Of a stretch of 64,000 nt of DNA, positions 12,021 to 24,657 are shown in pieces. The notes under the pieces were generated by a model. It had not been told where the DNA came from. It saw only the letters and a list, made by a program, of their open reading frames with translations, and did not search any database. A program made the translations under genes and the position numbers. This DNA is from Punica granatum (Eukaryota; Streptophyta; Magnoliopsida; Myrtales; Lythraceae), in the NCBI RefSeq assembly GCF_007655135.1, contig NC_045130.1:11098001-11162000 (forward strand), read 5' to 3'. Position 1 is the first letter of the stretch. Every line of letters begins with the position of its first letter.

Positions 12021-13790
12021 ATTTGATGTAAGCAAATCTCACATTACACTTTGAGAGATATTAATTTTAACAATTTTCATAAAATTTGTTTATTAAAATT
12101 AGCCAAATTTGACCTAATAAAATTGGAAGAAAATAAAAGTAAATTTGGGTGGATCTTATATAGCATATACATACACTATTAAAACAAATTGGATGATGGA
12201 ATGTTCCATAAATTGCAAGAGTTTTTAAGTATAAGTCCAAGATGGACAGTTTTCATCAAGCAATTATTTGTTAATTGTTAGAATAAAAGTAATTCATTAT
12301 TCAAGAAGAAAAAAAGAAAATTTTGGGGAAAAACAGTCATATTTAGTTACAGTTGTCTTTTATTGAGCGTCGATATCATATGGTAGAAATCAACTGAAGG
12401 TGGGTCGGCAGCTACCTCGCGACATTCACAAGCCTAGCAAGGTGACATGGTTAACTTGGGGGAGAAGAAAATCTCTTAGAATAATACCTGTTTTTCTTGT
12501 TTCTAACGACATAAGAAAGAGTTTTCCCCCCATAAATTCCGCTGATTAATACGGTTCCTTATATAAATAATTTCATTTCTAACGAGCAACATGCAAAAGT
12601 TCCACCTAATCTCCAAATTGCAATTATTTATATTGCACATTTTGTGACTACAAAATTGCACCACTGTCTTCTTGGACAATTACCCCGTCTTTCTACCGAA
12701 AAAACTTGCACCACTGTCACAAAATTAATACCTCCTACAATGTCAGTATTTGATTGCTGTGTAGTCTGTGGTGAAGTGGGTCGCGAATATTGTTTTCATT
12801 TATTGAATCTAATTAATATCCTGGGGGCCGAGAAAACGACCCAACCAGTTGTTTTCCATCATAAACGACCCAACCTCAGACATTAATTTATGTGAGTGAC
12901 AACTACATTTGCATTTTAAAAGAAATCTGAAGAATCTGTTCACAATAGACACAAGTAATTCTGCTCCCAATCGAACCCAGTCCCTTTATCAGATATATGG
13001 AATGAATTGCATTGAATCTCCCTACAAGTTGAATCATCCAAAGTGTCGTCGTTCGTTTGATGACAGCTGATGATATTAATTAGCGTGTTAACTTTCATAC
13101 CTTCCGAACCGAAGATGGCAGGTCCTATTGCGTGTTAAGGATAACAGTCAGTTTCACATCGAAAAATGAAAAGAAAATCCTAACTAGAATTTATAAGAAA
13201 TTAAATGCCACCGCCCTTATAACTCAAATTTTTGGGTTGAAAATTAAACCGTAATAGCTCAATGACGAGAAAAGACACTATCTTCGTTCCCTTTCATCAT
13301 TAAAGAGCGACATCGTGTTTAATATGATAACCGTTCTGTTTTGTAAGACGTTTAGTATGTCGACATTCAAATGTTGAGAAATTTGGCCAAGTACTCAAAA
13401 GCTCATCCTTCCAGGAAATCTTAACTTTTATATATGGAAAACATGGTCGATCAGAAGCCTGCAACAAATGTTGCGTGCACGGATTTCGGTGATGTAGCTA
13501 TTAGTTGCTAGCTATACAGCACAAGTGCTGACTCATGCCCGTGGAATGTTGAACATTGCTTATCAATTTATCTATCTGAAATCGTACCAAAACCAATACA
13601 TATATATATATATATATATATATAAAGGAAAGGACAGAATCACAAAGGGTTCTTTTGCTAAAGAAATATTCTTTCCCAATTGGAATAAAATATTGAAAAT
13701 TGTTGATATAAATAAACAGCCACTTGGCCTGCCTATGAGAGTGGGAGGGCAGATCCTCATGATTAATAAGATCTCATATTATCGATAAAA
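12021..13790. other. Intergenic DNA with a TA microsatellite
   Basis: Contains a (TA)12 run at 13601-13624. The open frames at 12644-12886 and 13525-13788 have no recognisable domain. Confidence 0.5.
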
Positions 13791-13965
13791 ATGTTAATTG
13801 AGTAATAAACAGCTCACCCCTGTAAAGAGAATAACACAAGTTCGAACTTCGAGAAACGTACTTGTTAGGAGAGAGAATAACCTTTAATGTTCGATCTCCC
13901 AACTGAATTAGTTAGATCTCATTAAATTTTGGATATCAATATACACATTTAAAAAGAAAAAAAAA
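13790..13965 (+). mobile_element. SINE family B copy
   Basis: Contains 'ctgtaaagagaataacacaa', 'gttcgaacttcgagaaacg', 'aataacctttaatgttcgat' and 'ctcccaactgaatt', the same ordered blocks as the copy at 43265-43435. B-box-like 'gttcgaacttcg' suggests tRNA origin. Confidence 0.55.
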
Positions 13966-15525
13966 AGATCTCATATCACATCAGATTAAATAATAACTAG
14001 TCAAAAAGTATCAGCATAAGCAGCCAAAAGCAAGGAAAATCTAAGTTGGAAGATAATGTTTGATTGCTCTTGGTGAAGTGTTAAAATTAATTCTTTTTAG
14101 ATGTTAATTTGATCTACTAGCTTGTATAATAAGTATTAGCCAAGATTCGTGATCAATAATATTGAAATTGAAAGATTGAGGGGTGAATCTTTTATTAAAA
14201 AAAATAGGGACGCGTGTACGGCTTGGGTCTCGCAAAATTCTATTTGACAGCCCAAAATAAAACAACCACCATGGTTGAGTTTTGCAAACAACCGGGATAG
14301 CATAACCGTAGGAATTAGAGGATAGGATAAATTCCACATATACTCCACGTAGATTAGTAGAATGCCACATACATCCCCTGCTTTTAAAAGGACAATAAGC
14401 CCCTTAATTTTGCTGAAATGACAGCACATGTGCCATCATGTCAACGTATGCGTATCTAATGAAGTTGCTTCTTACTACTTTTATATTAAAAAGATGCTAA
14501 AAAGTTACGAAGAATTGAAATTCAAGAAAAAAAAAATGAAGGCGGGAGAAGGCCAACGATGGCTCGTCAAAGGGGACCTGTCCTCTTGTGCGAGGTTTCT
14601 GGCAGCATATGAAGTTGCCTGCAATGATGGTGGGTTCCGACGCTCTCTCTATGCTCCACGGAGGCTGCTAGCCACCACCCGTAGCAATGAGAGGTGCCGG
14701 TGATTATTGTGGTCGCTAGCGATGCTGGGATGGTCACAGCCGGTGGCAAAGATAGAACACAGAGGCCACAACACAAGGCACATAGATTGTGCAATCACGT
14801 GCGAGTCACATGACTTTTCTGCAATTTTATCGTAAACTAAAACATTGAGGATAGATTTCCCGTTCACCATAGTTAAGGATAAATATGTCAGACCATTAGC
14901 TTAGGGGTAATTAACAACTTTTTTTTTTTTATGCCTATCTATCCTAGTTGGGCTTGGGCCGAGTTTCTGGCCCAGGATTGGGCGCCCGATGAACAAAAAA
15001 ACAATTTTTGAGTGGCTAAAGGAGGAAAGGAGAAAGGCCCACTGCTTCATGGCATGGACCGTATTTATGGGCTTAGGATGAAATCAAAGCCTACAACTGA
15101 TTGGGTCGTGGTTTCGGAAGTCATTCCAATCCTCTTATTTGGCCATTGGGCGTGCCTCTTCTATTGCTTGGCCTGTGACGCCCCCGATAGCCAATCTAGC
15201 AAGTGGCAATTCTTTTTGTTTAACTCAGCTTTTCCTTTCTGCTTTTTAGATGTTTATTTTTGGATTACAATACTGATCCATAAATCTAATACAATAAAAT
15301 AAAATTTTAAAAATTAATAAAAGAATACGAATAATCTATTTTTTTTTAACACTTTAGTCCCTTCAATGTTTCCCATCTTTAAGGTTTCTCTCACAAACTA
15401 TCGTTAAATGGTTATTATTGCCCTTTCTGAATCTCGATCTCGAGGCATTCATCGTTGTCATGTTAAATAATTCCAATACATAAACTTTTTCATTGTGAAT
15501 CATAATATCCAAAAGTCCAATTGAC
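13966..15525. other. Intergenic DNA, a GC-richer block but no gene recognised
   Basis: A GC-richer block at about 14530-14770 and another at 15010-15250 hold short open frames on both strands with no recognisable domain. They resemble the cores of the foldback elements elsewhere in the window, but I could not define ends. Confidence 0.4.
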
Positions 15526-15690
15526 TCCGACTAATTCAATTCGAGCTTAGTCGGTTTATTGATTCAGCTCGAGCCTGATCGACTCACTAAGGAATATAAT
15601 CCTCCCAATGTGAATTTTCTAATCCATTCGTAAAATTCGAACTCGAGACATTGTTTAAGAGGAATAAATGCCGAATCACTTGAACTAATA
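15525..15690 (-). mobile_element. SINE family A copy, reverse orientation
   Basis: On the - strand it reads 'gttcaagtgattcggcattt', 'gtctcgagttcgaatttta' and a gag-tcgatcaggctcgagct block, parallel to the other family A copies. Confidence 0.6.
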
Positions 15691-17091
15691 ACGTTAGTTC
15701 CACAATATATAAACTTTAGTCATGCTCAAGTAGTATTAGAAACAATTATCCACCATGTAAAGGTTGTCACTAGTTGTTATGCAGGGTTATCCAGAAATAC
15801 TTACTAGTAGGCTACAAATAAAAAGCGATACGAAATAAGATAAGATCATATTAAAGTGAAGTTATATTATGAAGATGTTCAAAAACTATACGAAACTTAT
15901 ATAATAGACGATAAAAGTAAATCTTCCTTTAGTCATCTCTCCCGCTTTAAAAGAGGTGCTAAAGAGTATTACCCAGGGAAGTTTCAAAAAGAAAAAGGAT
16001 TAATCCAAGATATTAAAAAAAAAAAATTGCTCAAGTGGGATTAATTCAAGAGAAGGGACAGAGCGGTGGTATACACTCCCGCATGTGACCCAAATGATCT
16101 TATGTTTGGTCCTTACTTGTTTGACTGAATATTAGTACCACTTTATTTCTCATTTCTTTTTATTTCTTAGGCACATGGAAAAAAAAAGTAGTTAATAAGA
16201 GAAAAAAAACAATTTGTTGTTTGTTACACTCGCTTTAAGCTATGACTTAGCGGAATTAATTGCAATATGTTGATTTTACGAATATCAGGAAATATGCATC
16301 AAACTCGAAACAAATCCGAGAATGGGCGAAAGAGCACGGTAGCTCCAAAACTTTATTAAAAAAACATCAACTGTCTTAATCCTAGAGTTTACAACGCTTA
16401 AATAGGAATTAAAACTCCTAAATTACATGAAAGACATAAACTTTTCTTAAAATTGTAAAAAAGTCCAAATAATATAAACATGCCCATTTGAGGCCATAAA
16501 CGATGAAATTCGATCTAATTATAGTCTTTTCACGGCTGAAGGCGTGAGTTGTACTCCATATGCCGTTTCCCTTGAAATAAGGTCGTCAGAACTTATTTTT
16601 CTCGATATACCGATTCGCCACTTCTTTAGTAGCATCAACCTCCCATATTTAAATCTCATGAAATTACATTTCCTGGTCCCTTTTATATCTCCTTCCTGTC
16701 CCTTGCCATCTGTGCGCTTCTACTAATATAACCGAAACAAATGTGTACTTGGAAGAGGATCTCATAAAATAATGCAGGAGCTAATCTTCAATACAAAACT
16801 CGATTATTCGCATGAAAAATGATGTTCCTGTAATCATGCATAGTGGAGTCCACCAGAACTCTGGCTTTCTATTTTCTAACATATATATAATTACTTTCAC
16901 AAGGGAACATACCCCGGAATTTAACAAATGGACCAGCTAAGCTTTCACCGCATCTTTGGCACAGTGTTTCAGTCGCAAAGTTCCATATAACAAGTCAAAG
17001 GTAACAATTTTTCTTTTAACAAAGAAAACAAATATGAGATGAATAATCGGTGCTACATATAATACGTAGAAATAATTTTCATAATTACCTA
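15691..17091. other. Intergenic DNA, nothing recognised
   Basis: AT-rich, with only short open frames (for example 15856-16044 and 16544-16726) that show no domain. Confidence 0.5.
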
Positions 17092-18077
17092 GGTTGCATT
17101 TGGAATGGGCGATCCATCTAAATTACTGGTAATCTCGCATTTAAATTACCCGAACTCATACATTATCTTGTTAACTGATATGTTTTAAGGGTTAATCCAT
17201 GGTTGCTCTGCAAACTACATTGCTCAAGTGGCAATCCGCATTGCATAGGAGAGGGATGGCTATGTGGATTGCCACCAAGTGGCGATCTCCGAAGAACATA
17301 TTCTTCCCGAAATATCCCCATCTTCTTCCTCCTTCAGAGTGACGTAATTATATATTTTAATAAATTTAAACATTCATAAAATAAATAATTATTACATACT
17401 TAATATTTATTTATTAATATAATTGCAAATTACAAAAATATATAGATATTTATTCTGTATCTAAAAATAAACGTATAGTTGATACTTTTTTAAATTATTT
17501 ATTCATTTAAATATATAAGTGAGTAACTATATAACAATTAACATAATTAATTAAATTTTAAATATTTAAATAATTAATTATATCCGTACTTAGTTTATTT
17601 TAATTAAATCTAACTCTATGATATTATTTATTTCAGTTGATTTAAATATATAATTTGATAGTAATAATAATATTATAATATTAATAATCAATTAAATATA
17701 ATTAATCAATATTAAGTTATGTTTAAATTTATCAAAAATAATTGAAAAAATAATTAAATATTATTTATTAATATTATTTAATAAATTATATTAAATTATT
17801 AATATTTATTTATTTTAAAAATAACTAACTTATATTAAATATAATTTTGAAAACTGTTATTTTCCAAAGGTATTTTACTAAAAATTGACTACGTGTCCAG
17901 TAATTTGAGTTTTACTCCAAACATGATATTATGAAAATTCATGATAGTATAAGTTCAACATTTCTTAGCATACCAAACACAATAATGTGGATGTCCAGTA
18001 TCTGCCTGGTGGTAATCTATTTTGAGGTCATGATGATTACCACAAGAAAGATTACCAACCATACACCAAATGCACCC
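17092..18077. mobile_element. Harbinger-like non-autonomous element with A/T-only core
   Basis: Left end GGTTGCATTTGG and right end (inverted GGGTGCATTTGG) are inverted repeats flanked on both sides by CTA, a 3-bp duplication like that of PIF/Harbinger elements. 'ggtaatct' occurs just inside both ends. The interior from about 17340 to 17850 is almost purely A and T and has no coding capacity. A related element seems to lie at 35548-36240, sharing the 'tatgtggattgcca' block. Confidence 0.7.
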
Positions 18078-20026
18078 CTAGTTATATCCTACGAGAGAAA
18101 TCAAATTTTCAACCGTGAAATTTAACTAAAATCATGGTTTAAAAGTTCCTCACCAATAGCGAATTATGCTTAGAAACGATAACCACACACGCACGTAGGT
18201 TTAGTGAGTTAGGCATGAGGTTATGGGGTTGAGTGGGAAGACTATCGAGGAATGGAATTCGTGCAGTGACATCATCTCGACCTAGAATCAAAAAGTTTTG
18301 GATTCCATCTTTGTGTCAGCCAGATTTCGCATATCCATTTATTCCCATCCTTCTATCACCTCCTAGGCGAAACGAATTACAACAAATTATAAGAGCTAGA
18401 TAGTACACGGATGGAAATCAAGAGACAAAGTCAGCTGAGAGCACCAAGGGGACAACTCTGTCCCAGGCCATCTATCTCCACCATTGGTTAGACCTAATGA
18501 ATAATAATTGAGGTTTGAGTACTAAGATTGGGCGGAACCCACTACCATCACAAAGCATCACCATCAATTAATTTAATGGGGGGCCTCTGATGAAGTTGGG
18601 GGACAAATAGATGTGAAAAGGCCAAACAAAATTCAAAATTAATCGAGGACCCATCAACAAACAAAACTGGCCATTTGGGGTTGCATATAAAAATCCTCAA
18701 ATTGCCAAAAATGGCCATGGAAGAAGAAGCAATTAGTTGAAGATGAAATCATCAGATTCCAAATTAGACGGCCGATGTTAATTATGATCCACGAGCTGAC
18801 ACATACATATTTCCCCCCACAACGCTATGCCTTCTTCCTCGATCGATGTTTTGTCATTTATTCCGGCAGTATCCCGCTAACCGCTCCCTTTGGTATCAAA
18901 ACCCCCATCACATCATATATCATACACATATTATTAATTGTCTCCATCATTGTGTCATCCATTTGCATCGTTCTTGCAAGAATTATATATTAAATTCACG
19001 ATCATACAATCGTTTCACCATTTAGGCTGCTCCCATATTCAATGGATCGAATCCAAAGCATTACCAAACATTTCATCGCAGGACGTGGTGGAATATTGAT
19101 GTCGAGTCGACACGCAGATTTTTGCAAGTATAGGACTATATATGCCTACCAAGCTGACTCGTAAGAGTTCACCAATATTCGGTTCTTCCGAAGTGATATT
19201 CTCAATGGCCTCTCAAAGTAATTAAATTCACTTAGAACAACCACTCTCAGGTATAGAAAAGGAAAAGGCAAATCAAAACGAAAGAGAAAGACTTAATTAA
19301 CCTATTTATTAATCAAGAAAAGCTTTTCTCAGCATCAACCAACATAGTTGTTAAATTAACTCTTCAACCCTTATGCTTACACAACCGAATCAACTCACTA
19401 TGAGATTGGAAACTACCATAAATTCGGTGAACTTTCAACTTAACTCTTAAACTCTTACTAGAGTTTACGCCTTTAAGTTATGCAATCTATTTTACCGAGT
19501 CAGCAATTGTTTTGCTAATTTCTAACACAAATGGCATATGTCACAAATATAGGCCGCTGTTTAAATAAAGTCTTGTTAAAGTAAAAATATATTTTTCTTT
19601 GCACTAGACCATGGCCTCTCTCATAATAAAAAAAAATTAAATTAAATTTCTAATATTCAATTTTTTTTCCATTAAAATCATGGAAACCTTCTAAATTGGA
19701 GTTCCTCTTTGTCTCATTTATTCAACTCATTCTTTTATTTTCTCCGTCACTTCTCTCCATGAAACTTCCGGACTTTTTACTTTCTTCTTTGATTTGGATC
19801 AGTGAATTTGATAAGTATTTGGTCTGGATCAAGTTTTTCCCATATTTTGTTTGACTATAAAGTATAGATAGAATTATCGTTTAAATTTTGATACTAGATC
19901 ATGTGTACTCACTGTGAATATAACTACAAATTTGTAGTATTTTCATATATATTTTGGTCTTATTAAGATAGATTTATTTTATATTGAAGTTATATTAATT
20001 GGTTTATAACTAAATGTGAGGACGAG
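18078..20026. other. Intergenic DNA, nothing recognised
   Basis: No coding similarity. Pyrimidine-rich tracts at 19660-19790 are the only marked compositional feature. Confidence 0.5.
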
Positions 20027-21035
20027 TGATGGGAATTATAATCTCACATGGAAAAAATGAAAAAATAACCGTGAGTTTATATGAGGCTTAGGTACCAACA
20101 TTTATTAGTTCGAGCTTTTGAGTTGGAGATAGGCTCAATCGCTTATAGGCCTAGTGGTATTTTACATGGTATTAGAACGAGTTATGTTTCCGTGCGCACG
20201 TGTATGGACTCACACCACGCCGGGTTTAAGGTCTATTTGTGAGGGTAGCCGAAACATGCACCCGTGTTGGCCCAAGTGTGGTTAGGAATCCAATTTCGAG
20301 GCAGCGAGCGTTGGCCTGACTGTGGCTAGGTACACTTTCAAGGCAGCGAAGTGTGCGCCTCATGTTAAGTCAGGCCCCGAGTGTGGAACTTATGATTAAT
20401 TTGGTTTGTCCCTCCTCGCCCGAGCACGGAAGAGGATGTCCGACTCATGGTCAATTGTTGAGGACGGGTGTTTAATGGCATGTGGCACGTGATGGACCAC
20501 ACGTTGCCACGTGAGGGCGGATTTTAAGAGTTAGGAATGAGTTAAGTCCCACATTGAAAATATAAGATGAATTCCACAAGTTTATAAGAGATTGGGTACC
20601 ACAACCTATCAGCTCGAGCTTTTGGGTTATAGATTGGCCCAATCGCTTATAGGTCCAAGTGGGTATTTTACACGGTATTAGAACAGATTTTGCTTCTGCG
20701 CCAGAGTGCGCCTCATGTTAATCAGGCCTGATAGTAGCCCAATCCAGTACCGAGATAGCTAAAAGTGCACCCCTAGTTAGGCCCGAGTGTGGAGCTCGAG
20801 GCTAGTTTGGTGTTTGTCCCCTCTTGCCGGAGCACGAAAGAGGATGCTCGGCTCGTGATCCCTTATTAAGAGCGGGTGTTTAAGAGCACGTGGCATGTGT
20901 TAGACTTCACGTTGCCACATGAGAGCGAGTATTGAGATATGTTGTCTCACATGAAAAAATTGATAAATAAATCACGAGCTTATATAAGACTTGAGTCCAG
21001 CAACTTATCAGCTTAAGATTTTAGGTTGCAGATGA
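20027..21035 (+). mobile_element. Tandem TRIM-like miniature LTR elements
   Basis: Two repeats end in TTTTACA followed at once by a primer-binding-site-like sequence: 'tggtattagaacgag' at 20167 and 'cggtattagaacag' at 20673. These resemble the TGGTATCAGAGC site complementary to initiator tRNA-Met. The LTR-like units are about 20027-20166 and 20522-20672, with a third partial one from about 20932. Shared blocks include 'cgagcttttgagtt', 'caatcgcttatagg' and 'agtttata'. Internal stretches are about 350 bp and non-coding, ending in a purine-rich 'cgtgagggcgga' before an LTR. This suits a TRIM array (LTR-int-LTR-int-LTR). Confidence 0.65.
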
Positions 21036-22235
21036 GCTCTGATACCATCTTGAATTTCCATTAGACTTATACGGATTTGGGTCATTTCCACTTAAAAAGT
21101 CAAGCTAATAAGTGTTGGTACTCAAATCTCATATAAACTCATGGTTATTTTTTCATTTTTTTTATGTGAAATTATAATTCTCATCACCCGCCCTCACGTG
21201 CAACGTGTGGTCTATTTTTACCTATACATTGTCACGTGCCCTTAAACACCCACTTTCAACAACTGACCTCGAGCCGGGCTCATATTCCGTGCTTGGACGA
21301 TGGGGGACTAGCACAAGGTGATCTTTTGACTGCTCTCGATATTGGGTCGGCGTAGTGTAAGCCCACGTGGACACACGAAAGCATAACCGGCTCTAATATC
21401 ATGAATTTTTATTGGGTTTATACGGGTTTTGGTCCATTTTCACTTAAAAGTTTAAGTTGATAAGTTGATGAGGATCATGGGCATGACAATGAGGCTGATG
21501 CACATGAGCTTGGAAGTCGGACTCCTGAAGAGGGAGCTGAAGCACAAGATCTTAGAGGCTTGCATGTTCCGAGTGGGCCAATCACACGGGCGAAGGCCAA
21601 ACAAATCCAACAAGCTATGGAGAGCTTGCTGATGGGCTTTTTGGGCCAAGAGGAGTCTAATTCAATTGGGTCTCCAAAGGCCTTTATTCACTTGACTTGC
21701 CATGAGATGCTGAAGATGGAATAAAAGACTGTCAACTATTCTAGATAGCCTTTATTTAGTTTCCTCTGTTATTCTGGCTTTAGGAAACTAAGGATATTCC
21801 AGTTGCCTAGTTTGTTAGTTTCCAGTTTCTCCTAAGCTTATATAAAGGAGGCTGAGTAGCTGATCAGGGCAGACTATTCTGGTATTTTGGTGAGATTTTT
21901 CTCCTTTGTTCTTCATTGAACTCCTTCGAACGAACAAGTGTGACAGCTTGTGATTGTTCGGTACACTTTGATATTATTGGTTCTTGTTTCTTCATAAACA
22001 ACGGGTCAATAATCCTTATCTTGATATTGTCGGTTCTTGTTTCTCTATAAACAACGGGTCAATAATCCTCTTTATCTAAATCTGAGTTTGGCGATCTGGG
22101 AATCGATTCAAGTTGGTCATCGGGTTTCACAATCTTTCGTGAGGTCCGCATCATAAGTGTTGGTACCTAAGCCTCATATAAACTCATGATTATTCTTTCA
22201 TTTTTTTCATATGGGATTATAATTCCCCACACTAG
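21036..22235 (-). mobile_element. Inverted TRIM-like copy, interrupted by a solo LTR
   Basis: On the - strand the same LTR blocks as at 20027-20166 occur twice, at about 21100-21190 and 22159-22235 ('ctcatataaactcatg' seen on the + strand). At 21383 '+' reads 'ccggctctaatatcatg', the inverted primer-site block. The second copy is cut by the element at 21466-22153. With the direct copies upstream it forms a large imperfect inverted repeat. Confidence 0.6.
21466..22153 (+). mobile_element. Solo LTR of a gypsy-type retrotransposon, nested insertion
   Basis: The 688-bp segment starts TGATGAGG and ends CCGCATCA (TG...CA, with TGATG/CATCA inverted ends). It is flanked by a perfect 5-bp duplication TAAGT (21461-21465 and 22154-22158), the mark of LTR-element integration. 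A frame at 21467-21724 codes for the tail of a Ty3/gypsy polyprotein (GPITRAKAKQIQQAMESLL), so the pol ORF ran into the LTR. A TATA box ('tatataaagg', about 21840) and a 56-bp tandem duplication near 21964-22070 lie inside. It splits the inverted TRIM copy. Confidence 0.85.
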
Positions 22236-23945
22236 AATATATAGTACATGTAACTAGAAGAGTTTACAATACGAGTTTAGGTTATGAGTTTAAGAGGTCT
22301 ATCTACTGAGAGTTGACATGAACCCTTAAATTTGACAACATTGTCGACCAATAAAAAATTGAAGAAGATTCGTGTAGAGTGTGAAGCTGTATAATAATAT
22401 TTGTCAATATTTGACGGGTGACACTCTTTTGACTTAAAGGAATATGATGTAGAGGATCCAACGATCTAGAAGGTATGCATGAAACATAATATGTCTGCCA
22501 TTTGATGAGCCAAATTGTTTGGTGTTGGAGTGAAATGATGGATTGGTGGAGCCCGTACCAGCCCGGTGTAAGTTTAGGATCCGACACACTTTTCCCCCAC
22601 TATGCACACATTTATATTTATTGATGGATTTTTTTTTAATAATTACAAACGACGCTCTTTAACTTGGAAGGGAATCAGCAAAGGAGAAAAGAAATATAGG
22701 AATACGAGAAGTGCTATTTACGGAAAATTAGCTCAAAATTTCTTAATTTTTATGTAGATTTTGATTTTTATATTTTCCTTACCGAAAATTCTCTTATATT
22801 ATAGACGTGGCAAAATTTTGCCACTTGTATCATCTATACTTTTTTTTGAATAAAATATAAATTATGGAATTATTATTAATAACATATACATGTACATACG
22901 TGCTTATCCAAATAAACAAACAAATAAATAATATCAGTAGATGCACGTCAGTAGGTAAATCATCTATACTTTTTTTCTTTTTTTTGTAGTCTCTTTTTCC
23001 AATTGGCCTTTGTTATTAAGCTTAGCTTCTACTCCCTCGCCACCTCTTCATCTTTTTTTTTCGGTCGATTCTCTACCATTTTCGGTCAATGACACCTCTT
23101 GATCTTTACTAATTATTGTACTATATATATAAGTTTCTATTAATGAAATTCTTTTAATTCTTCAAAGAAAATAAAGAAAATCTAAGGGAGGTCCATGGCA
23201 ATACAAAGAAATTGAAAAGCTAATAAAAAAGATACAGGTGGTCACACTATAATAACAGAACCTAAAATCCATAAGTTACCATGTAGGAGCGCGTGTCATT
23301 GCACTACATTCTCTTTGTCAGAAAAAGAATATTTAGCATAGTGTAATCCAACTTATTTTATTAAGTGATTTTTTGCTTAATGATTAAGTAGTTTAGATCA
23401 TTATCTCTCATTTTTTCCTCTTTTTTACATTAATTTTCTCTTATAACTAACTTGTAACTAATTTTTAAGCATTTATTTAATTAAGGCCAAACAAACTCAC
23501 CCTAACACTATGTGTTTCCTTTCATATAAGTTTCAACGAGGTAAATGGAATGCAAACGTTATTTCTAATGCCAAAAGGCATCATTTCCAACTAGCAAGGC
23601 TCGCAACAGACATAAACTGTACAGGGGTCGATGATGCAAAGAAAATCTATTTCTCTTTTCCCCCAAAAAAATAATCTGTTTCCTTTCATATCAAAGGTAA
23701 ATATTAGAAATGGTGAAATAAATGGGATTTGAGGAAGAGGACGTAGTACAATGACACTTATTTTTACTTATTAATCAAGATATTTTATATTCGCTTTTCG
23801 TGTGGAATAATCTGTGCTATTTTATTTATTTATATTTTTCAAATGAATATTTATTTGTATTTTTTGATAAATAACATGTGCTTCCTTATTAGTTATTAAA
23901 TATTTCATTGCCTTATTTTAGGTCAATTGGTCTTTCTTATAATGA
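22236..23945. other. Intergenic DNA, nothing recognised
   Basis: AT-rich. The open frame at 22303-22587 (-) shows no domain. Confidence 0.5.
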
Positions 23946-23949
23946 AGAA

Positions 23950-24092
23950 ATAAAAGAGAGTTATCAAAGAGGGTGTAGCGCATAAATTCTAGGTTCAATA
24001 TTCAGTGGGATTATTCGCCCCACTTTATTAGCTATTATAATTTTTATTAATTATACTTGACCAATGAGTATCGTTTGTAACCGAAAAAAGAA
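23950..24092 (+). mobile_element. SINE-like repeat, family C
   Basis: Carries 'aaagagggtgtagcgcataa', 'aggttcaatattcagtggga', 'ttattcgccc' and the 3' end 'gtttgtaaccgaaaaaag'. Close match in order to the copy at 54235-54380. Confidence 0.6.
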
Positions 24093-24214
24093 ATAAATGT
24101 GATTTGATGAAGATGATACTTGCACCCTTTTTTAGATAACATTTGCACTCAATGCGAAACTTGGGATTTTAGATTTGGTTCTAATCAGATAAGAGGACTT
24201 CACACACACAGACA

Positions 24215-24215
<1 letters not shown>

Positions 24216-24243
<28 letters not shown>
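24216..24243. repeat. TA dinucleotide microsatellite
   Basis: Uninterrupted TA run just upstream of the CCD7 gene. Confidence 0.9.
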
Positions 24244-24245
<2 letters not shown>

Positions 24246-24289
24246 TTTATATCATCTATGCAAATAACTAAATTAAGCTATTTATATTA

Positions 24290-24455
24290 ACATGAATTGG
24301 TTCAAACAGTTCGGCACTTATTCTCCTTAAATAAGTTAGGTTTTATATTTAAGTTTTGTGAATGGAGAAAATCCACGCTGAGTAGAGTTTTACCTCTTAA
24401 TAGCTGATCCGGTTCAAACTGGATTAATTGTGGTCCGTTGAACTTCTAGATACAA
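24290..24455 (+). mobile_element. SINE family A copy, in the CCD7 upstream region
   Basis: Carries 'ggttcaaacagttcggcact', 'tattctccttaaataag', 'gagaaaatccacgc', 'gttttacctcttaatag' and 'actggattaattgtgg'. It lies about 200 bp upstream of the CCD7 start and is followed by a GAT trinucleotide run at 24470-24493. Confidence 0.65.
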
Positions 24456-24575
24456 AATGAAAACTAATAATGATGATGATGATGATGATGATGTTTATAA
24501 TAAGACCAACCTTTTAGAACAATAGTTATGGCCGCCCCAAAATTTCCCATCCCCTATGCTTCAAGTTCTCGTCTT

Positions 24576-24583
24576 TATATATA
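24576..24583 (+). promoter_or_regulatory. Probable TATA box of CCD7
   Basis: TATATATA lies 75 bp before the ATG at 24658, which would place transcription start near 24610. This argues against the in-frame ATG at 24556, which lies upstream of the box. Confidence 0.55.
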
Positions 24584-24657
24584 ATTTTAAAACGCCAACT
24601 TCGTTTTCATCATTGAATTGCTTGGACAAACTTCCAGTTCTAATACAATCACGAAAG

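Noticed and set aside
24556..24657. Upstream in-frame ATG of CCD7 adding 34 residues
   Set aside because: It lies upstream of the probable TATA box, and the shorter start matches the usual N-terminal pattern and length of CCD7.
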